NCBI GenBank assembly: GCA_009779495.1
Contig: WRED01000018.1
Coordinates: forward strand, 1-36,974
Length of the DNA stretch: 36,974 nucleotides
From: Oscillospiraceae bacterium
GTDB taxonomy: Bacteria; Bacillota; Clostridia; Oscillospirales; Acutalibacteraceae
Reading direction: 5' to 3'
The notes beneath the pieces were generated by a model that saw nothing but the letters and a program-made list of their open reading frames with translations, was not told the origin of the DNA and ran no database searches. Shown piece by piece: positions 22,035 to 29,811 of this stretch (the stretch's first letter is position 1; every line of letters begins with the position of its first letter). The position numbers were made by a program, and so were the translations under genes.

Positions 22035-23964
22035 AGCGTTTCTCCAATTCCCTGCGCGTCATCTCGGCCATCACGGGACGGCCGTGGGGGCAATTCCGGA
22101 TCTCAGGCATACTCAAAAGCGTTTCGACAAACCTCTCCTTTTCATAGTCGGAGGTGAAATCGCCCGCTTTTATCGCCGCGCGGCACGCCGTTGACATGTA
22201 TATGCGCTCGGCTTTTTTCGTGGTGAGGTCGGTCCTGTTTTCCGCGAGGTATCCCGCGATCTCCATCATGACGTCCGCAACGTCCGAAGCGTCCAGCATA
22301 ACGGGGCACTCGCGGACGATGAGCGTTTTAGCGCCGAAGTCCTCGGCCAGAAAGCCGTGCTCCTCCAAAAGCTCCAGATTCTCAAGCGCCGCCGCGTACT
22401 CTTCCTTACTCAGCGTGACGGTGACGGGAGCCAGCAACAGCTGACGGCAGCCTTGCTCCTCTTGCGAACGAAGTCTCTCGAACAATATGCGCTCATGGGC
22501 GGCGTGCTTGTCGATGATGAGCAGGGTGTCGCCGCGCTCGGCCAGGATGTACGTTTTGAATGCCTCGCCTACCAGGCCGCAAGCTTCGGGCGGCTGGGCG
22601 CGGGTTTCAGGTTCAGCTTCAGGTACGGCTTCCGTCATCGTTTCGGCTTCAGGCGGAGTGCTTTTGCCTGTAAAATCGAAGTCCGCAAACGCGTCGCCCT
22701 TAGGCGCGACGGTGAATTCGCGTTCTTTTTTGTCCTCCAGAATCAAACTGGACGGGGATGTATACGTCGGGCGGACAGGGTTGTCCGCCGTTGCCGCAGG
22801 CCATTGCGTACGGCCGGCCGCCTCCGTATCAGGTTGTACGCTGATCCGCAGCTGTTCCGCCTTTAATCCGTCCAACGTGTTCATATAAGCTTTGACGCCC
22901 GCGCGTTCCTCTATCTTACGGCGGACAAAATCCGCCCCCTGACTTTTGACTCCCGATTCTTTATTCCCGATACCCAGCCCCTGTTTCGCGGCGTAATATA
23001 CCGCGCCGAACACGGCTTTTTCATCGGCAAACCGCACCTCAATCTTGGCCGGGTGCACGTTCACGTCCACGGTGTTCGGCGGCACGGCAAGGTTCAGCAC
23101 GCAGGCCGGGAATTTTCCCGCCGGCAGCTCGTTTTTATACGCCTCCGTCAGCGCGGCGGAACCCGTGCCCGTTTTGATCAGCCGCCCGTTCAAAAAGAAA
23201 AACTGCATGCTTCGGTTCGGACGCGCCGCGCCGTGCTTTGAGACATATCCCTGTGCCGATATGCCGCCTGACTCATACCTGACGTCCGTCAGCCCGGACA
23301 GAAACTCCCCGCCGAACACGGCGTATACCGCGCTTTCGAGCTTGCCGTCACCGGGAGTCAATAGGGTTTCCCTTCCGTCTCGGATCAATCTGACGCTTAC
23401 GTCCGGCCTTGACAGCGCGATGCGGTCAACGACGCCCGCGACCGCGTTTGCCTCCGACACATCCTTTTTCAAAAATTTCATCCGCGCGGGCGTGTTGTAA
23501 AACAGGTCGCGGACGACGATGGTCGTACCCTGCGGGCAGCCCGCGTCGCCGATCAGTATCTGCTCCCCGCTTTCGATGACATAGCGCGTTCCGGCGGTTT
23601 CGTCATGTGTCCTGGTCAAAAGCTCGACCCTCGATACCGCGCCGACCGACGCCAATGCCTCGCCCCTAAAGCCCAAAGTAAGGATCGCTTCCAGGTCGTC
23701 AGGCACGGCGATCTTGCTGGTGGCGTGGCTCAAAAACGCCTTCGGCACATCCTCGCGAGGGATTCCGCATCCGTTATCGGTCACGCGTATGTAGGTGACA
23801 CCGCCGTTTTTGATCTCTACCGTCAGCTGCGTCGCCCCGGCGTCAATGGCGTTTTCCATCAGCTCCTTGACCACCGACGCGGGACGCTCCACGACCTCTC
23901 CGGCGGCGATGAGGTCGGCGATGTGCTTGGGCAGGACGTTTATTTTGGGTGTGATGTAAAACAC
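22021..23964 (-). CDS. mutL: DNA mismatch repair protein MutL (endonuclease type)
   Basis: MutL couples mismatch recognition by MutS to strand incision. The GHKL ATPase domain is clear: IAAGEVVERPASVVKEL, ENAIDAGAT, DNGCGI and FRGEALASVGAV. The C-terminal domain carries the endonuclease motif DKHAAHERILFE (about residue 487), ACRAAIKAGD and CPHGRP, so this is the nicking form found in species without MutH. A heptamer repeat (22937-22985) encodes part of the linker after the ATPase domain (about residues 327-343). The start is unusual: the only upstream in-frame start codon is the GTG at 23964, and it directly abuts the AAAGGGG site. Length 647 is normal. Confidence 0.96.
   Translation of the reverse strand: MFYITPKINVLPKHIADLIAAGEVVERPASVVKELMENAIDAGATQLTVEIKNGGVTYIRVTDNGCGIPREDVPKAFLSHATSKIAVPDDLEAILTLGFRGEALASVGAVSRVELLTRTHDETAGTRYVIESGEQILIGDAGCPQGTTIVVRDLFYNTPARMKFLKKDVSEANAVAGVVDRIALSRPDVSVRLIRDGRETLLTPGDGKLESAVYAVFGGEFLSGLTDVRYESGGISAQGYVSKHGAARPNRSMQFFFLNGRLIKTGTGSAALTEAYKNELPAGKFPACVLNLAVPPNTVDVNVHPAKIEVRFADEKAVFGAVYYAAKQGLGIGNKESGVKSQGADFVRRKIEERAGVKAYMNTLDGLKAEQLRISVQPDTEAAGRTQWPAATADNPVRPTYTSPSSLILEDKKEREFTVAPKGDAFADFDFTGKSTPPEAETMTEAVPEAEPETRAQPPEACGLVGEAFKTYILAERGDTLLIIDKHAAHERILFERLRSQEEQGCRQLLLAPVTVTLSKEEYAAALENLELLEEHGFLAEDFGAKTLIVRECPVMLDASDVADVMMEIAGYLAENRTDLTTKKAERIYMSTACRAAIKAGDFTSDYEKERFVETLLSMPEIRNCPHGRPVMAEMTRRELEKRFGRI
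22937..22985. repeat. Heptamer array inside the mutL linker
   Basis: Seven contiguous 7-bp units in constant register, with TCCCGAT occurring twice and consensus YCCCGAY, lie inside the mutL reading frame. Because three units are 21 bases, the encoded protein has a 7-residue quasi-period. The array belongs to the same family as the array in mutS and those at gene junctions. Confidence 0.8.
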
Positions 23965-23982
23965 CCCCTTTCGGGTTGTTGA

Positions 23983-24003
23983 GAATTCCGAACTCCGAAT
24001 TAA
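23983..24003. repeat. Heptamer repeats between mutS and mutL
   Basis: Three units (GAATTCC, GAACTCC, GAATTAA) fill the short gap between the mutS stop and mutL and include the mutS stop codon. Confidence 0.6.
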
Positions 24004-26627
24004 ATCTGCTTCGCTTCCGTCACCAGCTCATACAGCTTCGACAGCGCCTCGATCGGCGTGAGCGTATTGACGTCGATATGCTTCAGCTTCCCCACAAGCT
24101 CGCTCTCTCGTCCGCCGTCAAAGGATATCTGCGCGCCGCCGTCCCGCTCCCCCGGCTCCTGACGCGCAGCCCCCGATTCCCGGCCCCCGGCTCCCGACTC
24201 CTGATTTTCAAGTTCCTTTAAAATTACGCGGGCGCGGTTCACGACCCACCCCGGCACCCCGGCAAGCTTTGCCACCTCAATGCCGTAGCTTCCGTCCGCG
24301 CCGCCGCGCACGATGCGCCGCAGAAACGTGATCTCGTCGCCGCGCTTCTTGACGGCGATGTTGTAGTTTTTCACGCCCGGCACTTCATTTTCAAGCGCGG
24401 TCAGCTCGTGGTAATGCGTCGCGAAAAGCGTTTTCGCGCCGAGCTTTTTTACGTCGGAGGAATATTCCAAAACGGCGCGGGCTATGCTCATGCCGTCAAA
24501 GGTCGAGGTCCCGCGCCCTATTTCGTCGTAGATAATCAGGCTTTTCCGCGTGGCGCCGCCGATGATGGCCGCCACCTCGCTCATTTCAACCATGAAAGTG
24601 GACTGCCCCGCCGCCAGATCGTCCGACGCGCCGATACGGGTGAACACGCTGTCAACCACGCCGATTTGCGCCGCGTCCGCCGGGACGAAAGAGCCCATCT
24701 GCGCCATGATGACGATCAAGGCGACCTGACGCATATACGTGGACTTGCCCGCCATGTTCGGCCCCGTGATGATCGCGCAGCGGTTTTCATTCAGGTCAAG
24801 CTCCGTGTCGTTGGGAACGAAAGGCGCGCCGTTTAAGGTCAGCTCCACCACGGGATGCCGCCCGTTTTTGATGATGATCGCGCCGTCGTCGCGCATATCG
24901 GGGCAGACATAGCCGTTTTGGGCGGCGGCGTGCGCCAAGGAGCAAAGCACGTCCACCAGCGCGACAGCCCGCGCCGTTTTCTGTATCCGAAGCAGCTCTC
25001 CCGCGATCTTTTCCCGAAGGGCGTTGAATATCTCATACTCCAGCCCCGTGATACGGTCCTGCGCGCTGAGTACTTTTGCCTCCAGCTCTTTCAGCTCCTG
25101 GGTTATGTACCGCTCGCAGTTGGCCAGGGTCTGCTTTCTGATGTATTCGTCGGGCACAAGCTCCCTGTAGGAATTTGACACCTCTATATAATATCCGAAC
25201 ACGCGGTTATAGCCGATTTTCAGCTTTTTGATCCCGGTTTTCTCCTGCTCGGCCGCCTGAATCCCGGCGATAAAGCCCTTGCCGTCACTGACGATCGCGC
25301 GCAGGGAGTCAAGCTCGGCGTTAAATCCGTCGCGGACCATGCCGCCCTCCCGCACCGAAAACGGCGGCTCGTCCACCAGGGAGCGCCCGATCATCTCCGC
25401 GATATCCTCCAGCGGGTCAATGTCGTCATAAGCGCCGCTTAAAAGCGCGGAACGCCTGTCCGCGAGCTTTTCCCGCAAAACCGGAAGCAGGCGCACCGTC
25501 TGCTCAAGGGTTTTAATCTCACGGGCGTTGGCCGTGCCGTAGACGATCCTCGTCAGCAGCCGCTCCATGTCGCGGATATCCTCCAGCGTTTCCCGCAGCC
25601 CGCCGCGCGCAACGCTTTTCTCTTTAAGCTCCGCGACGGCGTTGTGCCGCTTCGTTATCTCCGCCAGGCTCACCACCGGCTGCTCCACGAAGCCGCGCAT
25701 CAGCCGCTTGCCCATGGGCGTTTTCGTCCTGTCAAGCGCCCATAAAAGCGAGCCGCGCTTCTCCCTCCCGCGCATGGACTCCGTCAGCTCAAGGTTCCGC
25801 CGCGTGGACGCGTCCAGCCGCATGAACCTCGCCTCGCTGTAAAAGTCGATGCCCCGCAGGTTCGCGAGGTCCGTTTTCTGCGTTTCGCGAAGATAGCGCA
25901 AAGCCGCGCCCAGCGCGCGGAGGGCTTCATGCTGCCCGATGATTCCCTGCCTCTGGAGTTCTTCGCCGAACAGCGTCTGGGCCTCGCTTATACAGCTTCC
26001 CGGATCGAAAAAATCGTCATCCATCAGCTCCGCCGTCGCCCCCAGCCGCAGGTTGATGAAGGGCGCGACCCGTTCAAGCTCTGAAAGCCCCGCGTTATAG
26101 ATGATCTCCGCGGGCATGAAGCGGCCAAGCTCGTCGATGATCCCGCTCTCCGTATGCTCGCCGCCGAGCTGCGTCAGATGCAGCTCCCCCGTGGAAATGT
26201 CGGCGAAGCATATCCCCGCCCGGCCGTCTAAGGCGAACACGCATGACAGGAAGTTGTTTTTCGACTCGTCGAGCATACTGTTTTCGATGACCGTTCCGGG
26301 CGTGATGACGCGGACCACATCGCGCAGGACAAGCCCTTTCGCCAAAGCGGGATCCTCCATCTGCTCGCATATGGCCACCTTGTAGCCTTTCGCGACCAGA
26401 CGGGCGATATAACTGTCCACGCTGTGAAACGGCACGCCGCACATAGGCGCACGCTCCTCCTGCCCGCAGTCGCGCCCCGTGAGCACAAGCTCCAGCTCGC
26501 GCGACGCGGTTTTCGCGTCCTCGAAGAACATCTCATAAAAGTCGCCCAGGCGGAACATCAGGATCGCGTCCGCGTTTTCGCGCTTGATCTCGAAATACTG
26601 TTTCATCATGGGGGTAAGCTCGGGCAT
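24000..26627 (-). CDS. mutS: DNA mismatch repair protein MutS
   Basis: MutS recognises mispairs. The 875-residue protein begins TPMMKQYFEIK and has the mismatch-contacting Phe-x-Glu in GDFYEMF (F30, E32), then connector, lever and clamp domains, and the ABC-type ATPase with Walker A GPNMAGKST (about residue 620), the signature-like STFMVEMSE, Walker B IIYDEIGRGTS and ATHYHEL. An eight-unit heptamer array (24150-24205) encodes a Gly/Glu/Arg-rich insert at about residues 808-826, in the linker between the ATPase domain and the C-terminal helices. GGAGGG lies seven bases before the ATG. The gene is upstream of mutL and downstream of ylbF. Confidence 0.97.
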   Translation of the reverse strand: MPELTPMMKQYFEIKRENADAILMFRLGDFYEMFFEDAKTASRELELVLTGRDCGQEERAPMCGVPFHSVDSYIARLVAKGYKVAICEQMEDPALAKGLVLRDVVRVITPGTVIENSMLDESKNNFLSCVFALDGRAGICFADISTGELHLTQLGGEHTESGIIDELGRFMPAEIIYNAGLSELERVAPFINLRLGATAELMDDDFFDPGSCISEAQTLFGEELQRQGIIGQHEALRALGAALRYLRETQKTDLANLRGIDFYSEARFMRLDASTRRNLELTESMRGREKRGSLLWALDRTKTPMGKRLMRGFVEQPVVSLAEITKRHNAVAELKEKSVARGGLRETLEDIRDMERLLTRIVYGTANAREIKTLEQTVRLLPVLREKLADRRSALLSGAYDDIDPLEDIAEMIGRSLVDEPPFSVREGGMVRDGFNAELDSLRAIVSDGKGFIAGIQAAEQEKTGIKKLKIGYNRVFGYYIEVSNSYRELVPDEYIRKQTLANCERYITQELKELEAKVLSAQDRITGLEYEIFNALREKIAGELLRIQKTARAVALVDVLCSLAHAAAQNGYVCPDMRDDGAIIIKNGRHPVVELTLNGAPFVPNDTELDLNENRCAIITGPNMAGKSTYMRQVALIVIMAQMGSFVPADAAQIGVVDSVFTRIGASDDLAAGQSTFMVEMSEVAAIIGGATRKSLIIYDEIGRGTSTFDGMSIARAVLEYSSDVKKLGAKTLFATHYHELTALENEVPGVKNYNIAVKKRGDEITFLRRIVRGGADGSYGIEVAKLAGVPGWVVNRARVILKELENQESGAGGRESGAARQEPGERDGGAQISFDGGRESELVGKLKHIDVNTLTPIEALSKLYELVTEAKQI
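24150..24205. repeat. Heptamer array inside the mutS linker
   Basis: Eight contiguous 7-bp units fitting YCCYGRY (one degenerate) lie inside the mutS frame. The encoded linker has a clear 7-residue repeat, QESGAGG, RESGAAR, QEPGERD, because 3 x 7 bases equals 7 codons. The total of 56 bases is not a multiple of three. Confidence 0.85.
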
Positions 26628-26643
26628 AGGTCGTCCCTCCAGG

Positions 26644-26726
26644 CATTAGGTGTTAGGTGTCAGGGATCAGGGCATCTTAGAGAACGCAGTTCGTTACCTT
26701 GCCGCTCCTGATCCCTAATTCCTAGC
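26644..26726. repeat. Inverted pair of heptamer arrays upstream of mutS
   Basis: Four units (CATTAGG, TGTTAGG, TGTCAGG, GATCAGG; 26644-26671) face three units of complementary orientation (TCCTGAT, CCCTAAT, TCCTAGC; 26706-26726) across a 34-base spacer. Together they can form a stem in the mutS leader RNA. This fills the interval between ylbF and mutS. Confidence 0.7.
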
Positions 26727-26746
26727 GCCTTATTCACTGTTTGTTC

Positions 26747-27166
26747 TTAGTTTGATCCGCATCCGCCGCAGGAACCGCAGTCGCCGCCCGCGCAGCCGGA
26801 CTCCGCATCCGGGTCGCACGTCATGGGATCCTCGCCGCGCACGCACAGCGTCAGAATACCCGTGATTTTTTTCATGAGCCTGTCAACCTCGCCCCTGGCC
26901 GCCTCAAAAGCCTGCATGTGCGGGTTTATCTCAACCTGCCTGTACAGGGCGTTGAACTCCTCGTCGTATGCCTTGAGCCTGTCCTGGTCCGCGTCCTCTT
27001 TGGAAACCTCGTGCCGGTACGACATGTGCACCAGCTGTATGCGGCCGATCAGCTCGCTTAGCTCGGCGTCATTTTCCTTTTCGTCAAAGGCCGCCATAAA
27101 GCTGAGATAACACTCGTCCTTTTGTATCATGGAGCCAAGCTCACGCGCCATTTGAATTAAGTCCAT
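26747..27166 (-). CDS. YlbF/YmcA family protein with Cys-rich tail
   Basis: A 139-residue helical protein of the Com_YlbF family. In B. subtilis YmcA, YlbF and YaaT form an Fe-S-containing complex that affects RNase Y-dependent mRNA processing and development. The body has the family helices (ARELGSMIQKDECYLSFM, then ELSELIGRIQLVHM). The last 35 residues contain six Cys, with closely spaced CAGGDCGSCGGC, suggesting metal or Fe-S binding. ymcA is also next to miaB (ymcB) in B. subtilis, and mutS follows, so context supports the assignment. AAAGGAG lies seven bases before the ATG. Confidence 0.85.
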   Translation of the reverse strand: MDLIQMARELGSMIQKDECYLSFMAAFDEKENDAELSELIGRIQLVHMSYRHEVSKEDADQDRLKAYDEEFNALYRQVEINPHMQAFEAARGEVDRLMKKITGILTLCVRGEDPMTCDPDAESGCAGGDCGSCGGCGSN

Positions 27167-27229
27167 GTTGTTCTCCTTTGTATAATTTGTATTTTTATGC
27201 AGTTTTGAACCTTTATATTAGTTGCTTGT

Positions 27230-27337
27230 ACCCCTCCGGCGCTTCGCGCCACCTCCCCTTGCAGGAGAGGCCTTGGCATCGCACCTCGTTCCCAAGCCTC
27301 CCCTGCAAGGGGAGGTGGCACGCAGTGTCGGAGGGGT
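27230..27337. repeat. Intergenic palindromic repeat downstream of miaB
   Basis: Arms of about 46 bases (27230-27275 and 27291-27337), rich in CCACCTCCCCTTGCAGG, pair across a short loop. It lies between the miaB stop and the ylbF start. To my knowledge similar CCCCTCC-ended palindromes are scattered between genes in many gut Clostridia, so this is probably a REP-like family member. It may also end the miaB transcript. The remainder of the 209-base gap is AT-rich with nothing else recognisable. Confidence 0.75.
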
Positions 27338-27375
27338 CAGGAATTAAAAGTCCATACAAACAGTCTAAAATAACT

Positions 27376-28794
27376 TTATTTATCACAACCGTCAAGCGCG
27401 GCGGTAAGCTTCCACGAATCCCCCGGTTCAATCACAACCTCCTGAAAGGTTCCCGGCATATCGGGCGTACCCTTGAACCGAACGGCCATATTGCCCTCGG
27501 TTTTTGCCGTTACAATATCTCCGTCCCCGAAGCTGTCGCACAGCACGCGAAGCCTTTTGCCCGCCATGCCGGCAGCCAGCTCCAAAGCGATTTCATGCTG
27601 TACGCGCTCAAGCTCCTGAAATCTTGCCACCTTCTCGGCGTGCGGCGTCTCGTCAGGCATTTTCGCGGCGGCAGTGCCCTCTCTGGGCGAAAAGATGAAC
27701 ATGAACAGCGACGTGAACCGCGCCGCCTCCACAAGACTCAGCGTGTCGCGGAACTCCGTGTCCGTCTCGCCGGGGAAGCCGACAATGATGTCGCTTGTGA
27801 TCGAAAGGCCGGGCATTTTCTCCCGGGCATAGCTCACTAGCTCCAGATATTGCTCCCGCGTGTAGCGGCGGTTCATTTCGCCTAAAACGCGGTTGTTCCC
27901 GCTCTGGACCGGCAGATGCAGGTGCTTCGCGGCCTTTTCGCAGTCCGCCATCGTATCGAGCAGCTCGCGGGTACAGTCTTTCGGGTGGGACGTCATGAAG
28001 CGGATGGTGAAGTCGCCGTCTATGCTGTTAATTTCCCTTAAAAGCGCCGGAAAATTCATTCCGCCGTTGTACGAATTGACATTTTGCCCCAGCAAATTGA
28101 TCTCCTTATACCCCTCGCCCACGGCCTGTCTGATTTCATTGAGGATCACGCCGGGCTCGCGGCTGCGCTCACGCCCGCGCACATACGGCACGACGCAGTA
28201 GCTGCAAAAGTTGTCGCAGCCGTACATAACCGGCACCCACGCCCGAAAGCCGCTGTCCCGGGAGAGCGGTACGCCCTCCGCGATGACGCCGCCCGATTCC
28301 CCCGTCTCAAACACCCTTTTGCCCGTACCGTAGCTGCGGTAAACGAACTCGGGCAGTCGGTGAGTGACATGCGTCCCGAATACGATATCCACGAAAGGGT
28401 AGCTTGTCCTGATCAGCTCGGCCACGCGCTCCTGCTGGGTCATGCAACCGCACAGCGCGATCTTCATGTGCCGCCGCGCGGACTTGATATTCTTCAGCTT
28501 GCCCACGTTGCCGAACACCCTGTCCTCGGCGTGCTCACGTATGGCGCAGGTGTTGTACAGCACGAAATCGGCGTTATCGGGGCTGTCCGTGAACGCAAAA
28601 CCCATGTCGCGCAGCATACCCTTGAGCCGCTCGCCATCCGCCACGTTGCCCTGGCAGCCGTAGGTGTGGACAAAGGCCTTGGGAACGTCCGCAAAACGCG
28701 ACGAAAGCACCGTCCTGACAAGCTCGGTATATTCCCTCTGACGCTCGATCTCCGACGGCGGGACGATATTTTTATTTGTGTTTTGCACAGACAA
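27376..28794 (-). CDS. miaB: tRNA-2-methylthio-N6-dimethylallyladenosine synthase MiaB
   Basis: MiaB is a radical-SAM methylthiotransferase acting on i6A37 in tRNA, after MiaA. The UPF0004 domain Cys residues are in TYGCQGN, YNTCAIRE and LCGCMTQQE; the radical-SAM cluster is GCDNFCSYCVVPYVRGRE; a TRAM domain ends the protein. The frame is open upstream to 28872, but that part has no family similarity. The TTG at 28792-28794, six bases after GGGAGG, gives a sensible 473-residue product; a GTG two codons later is the alternative. A good promoter lies about 45 bases upstream. Confidence 0.95.
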   Translation of the reverse strand: MSVQNTNKNIVPPSEIERQREYTELVRTVLSSRFADVPKAFVHTYGCQGNVADGERLKGMLRDMGFAFTDSPDNADFVLYNTCAIREHAEDRVFGNVGKLKNIKSARRHMKIALCGCMTQQERVAELIRTSYPFVDIVFGTHVTHRLPEFVYRSYGTGKRVFETGESGGVIAEGVPLSRDSGFRAWVPVMYGCDNFCSYCVVPYVRGRERSREPGVILNEIRQAVGEGYKEINLLGQNVNSYNGGMNFPALLREINSIDGDFTIRFMTSHPKDCTRELLDTMADCEKAAKHLHLPVQSGNNRVLGEMNRRYTREQYLELVSYAREKMPGLSITSDIIVGFPGETDTEFRDTLSLVEAARFTSLFMFIFSPREGTAAAKMPDETPHAEKVARFQELERVQHEIALELAAGMAGKRLRVLCDSFGDGDIVTAKTEGNMAVRFKGTPDMPGTFQEVVIEPGDSWKLTAALDGCDK

Positions 28795-28837
28795 GGCGAT
28801 CCTCCCGTGTGATTTATCCGCGATAACATATTTTAAT

Positions 28838-28866
28838 ATTATACACGAAAAACGCGGCTCGCACAA
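28838..28866 (-). promoter_or_regulatory. Sigma-A type promoter of miaB
   Basis: On the minus strand TTGTGC (28861-28866) and TATAAT (28838-28843) are separated by exactly 17 bases. The promoter overlaps the hairpin at 28848-28884. Confidence 0.7.
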
Positions 28867-28884
28867 GAGCAAAACCGCGTTTTT
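28848..28884. terminator. Bidirectional-type terminator hairpin after the carrier-protein operon
   Basis: AAAAACGCGG (28848-28857) pairs with CCGCGTTTTT (28875-28884), with a further CTC/GAG pairing inside. Both strands have a T run after the stem. It lies about 60 bases beyond the stop of the last gene of the accessory operon (28945) and should separate it from miaB. Confidence 0.75.
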
Positions 28885-28944
28885 TTGTTTATTTCTGTAT
28901 AATCTGTTGAAGAGATAAACCCATAGTCAAACCACTTTTACATT

Positions 28945-29811
28945 TTAACCGTGCATCGCCGCCTGATTGCCGCATTGCGAATACATCAAAACATAATCAA
29001 CCATATCCTCAAACACGTCACCGCCCTTTATGCGATTTCTTTGCAGTGCCGTGTTGTCCTCATCCACCCACGAAACTACCTTTTTGACCCCTTGCGCCTC
29101 CATCAATTCACGGGCAAATTCAGCGATTTTCATGTATAAAAATTCCTTGCGGTACGCCTCTTTCGTATACGCGAACCGGCCCCAAAAAACAGCTCCGTTT
29201 ATCTGAAACAGCTCAAACGCCGCCACACGGCCGTCACGCCGCACGACGATAGCTCCCTGTTGAGCGATCTCCTCAAGCAAGTCATCCAAATCAGGCAGCT
29301 GCTGACTGTAGACATCAAATTCGTCCTTTAGCATAACAAGTATCTCGGGGGCGTCCTCCGCCCTGGCAAACTCCACATCCTCCGCGAATTTTTTCGGATA
29401 TTTCGCCATTCTCCGCTTCGTCGTATCGGAGCGCGCCATTTTGCGGCGAATGATAAACCCGCACTCCTGAAAGATTTCCGCTTCCTCCGTGACCTTTTCG
29501 CGCTTTCCGACTATATCGCATATAAGCGGTTGGTGTCCGAAAGGCACGGCAGTTAAATCCGCCAGCGCCGAGCGCAGAATCCCTGCATCCTTCGCGGTGT
29601 AATACACGCGCCAATATGTGCCGTGGACCAGCACAAGCAGCAGCAGACAGCCCTCGCTTTGCGCCGCCATATTCCGGCCTGAAAGCGCATTCTCCAGCGC
29701 GTCCCGCAGCAGGTACATGTTTGTTATACAGCCCCTGTTCGCGCGCTTGAAGTCATTCAGCAATCGCGTATAAGTCTCATAGTCTATTTGATTTTGAAGC
29801 TCGAAGCTCAT
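28945..29811 (-). CDS. GNAT-fold acyltransferase-like protein, last gene of the accessory operon
   Basis: A 288-residue protein whose C-terminal half reads like a GNAT domain: FARAEDAPEILVMLKDEFD (first helix region), GAIVVRRDGRVAAFELFQ (strands 2-4), an acyl-CoA-loop position at FAYTKEAYRKEFLYMKIAEF, and a terminal KKVVSWVDEDNTALQRNRIKGG, where Asn near the end of strand 5 is typical. The N-terminal half is a diverged domain of the same size, so it may be a tandem GNAT. The acyl donor could be an ACP of this operon; that is inference. It overlaps the upstream GNAT-like gene by 4 bases (ATGA). Confidence 0.7.
   Translation of the reverse strand: MSFELQNQIDYETYTRLLNDFKRANRGCITNMYLLRDALENALSGRNMAAQSEGCLLLLVLVHGTYWRVYYTAKDAGILRSALADLTAVPFGHQPLICDIVGKREKVTEEAEIFQECGFIIRRKMARSDTTKRRMAKYPKKFAEDVEFARAEDAPEILVMLKDEFDVYSQQLPDLDDLLEEIAQQGAIVVRRDGRVAAFELFQINGAVFWGRFAYTKEAYRKEFLYMKIAEFARELMEAQGVKKVVSWVDEDNTALQRNRIKGGDVFEDMVDYVLMYSQCGNQAAMHG

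Noticed and set aside
24150-24205. CRISPR-like array in mutS
   Set aside because: Units are 7 bp with no spacers and lie within a reading frame; they are simple tandem repeats.
28146-28812. Plus- and minus-strand frames overlapping miaB
   Set aside because: All are shadows of miaB, which carries intact radical-SAM and UPF0004 motifs.
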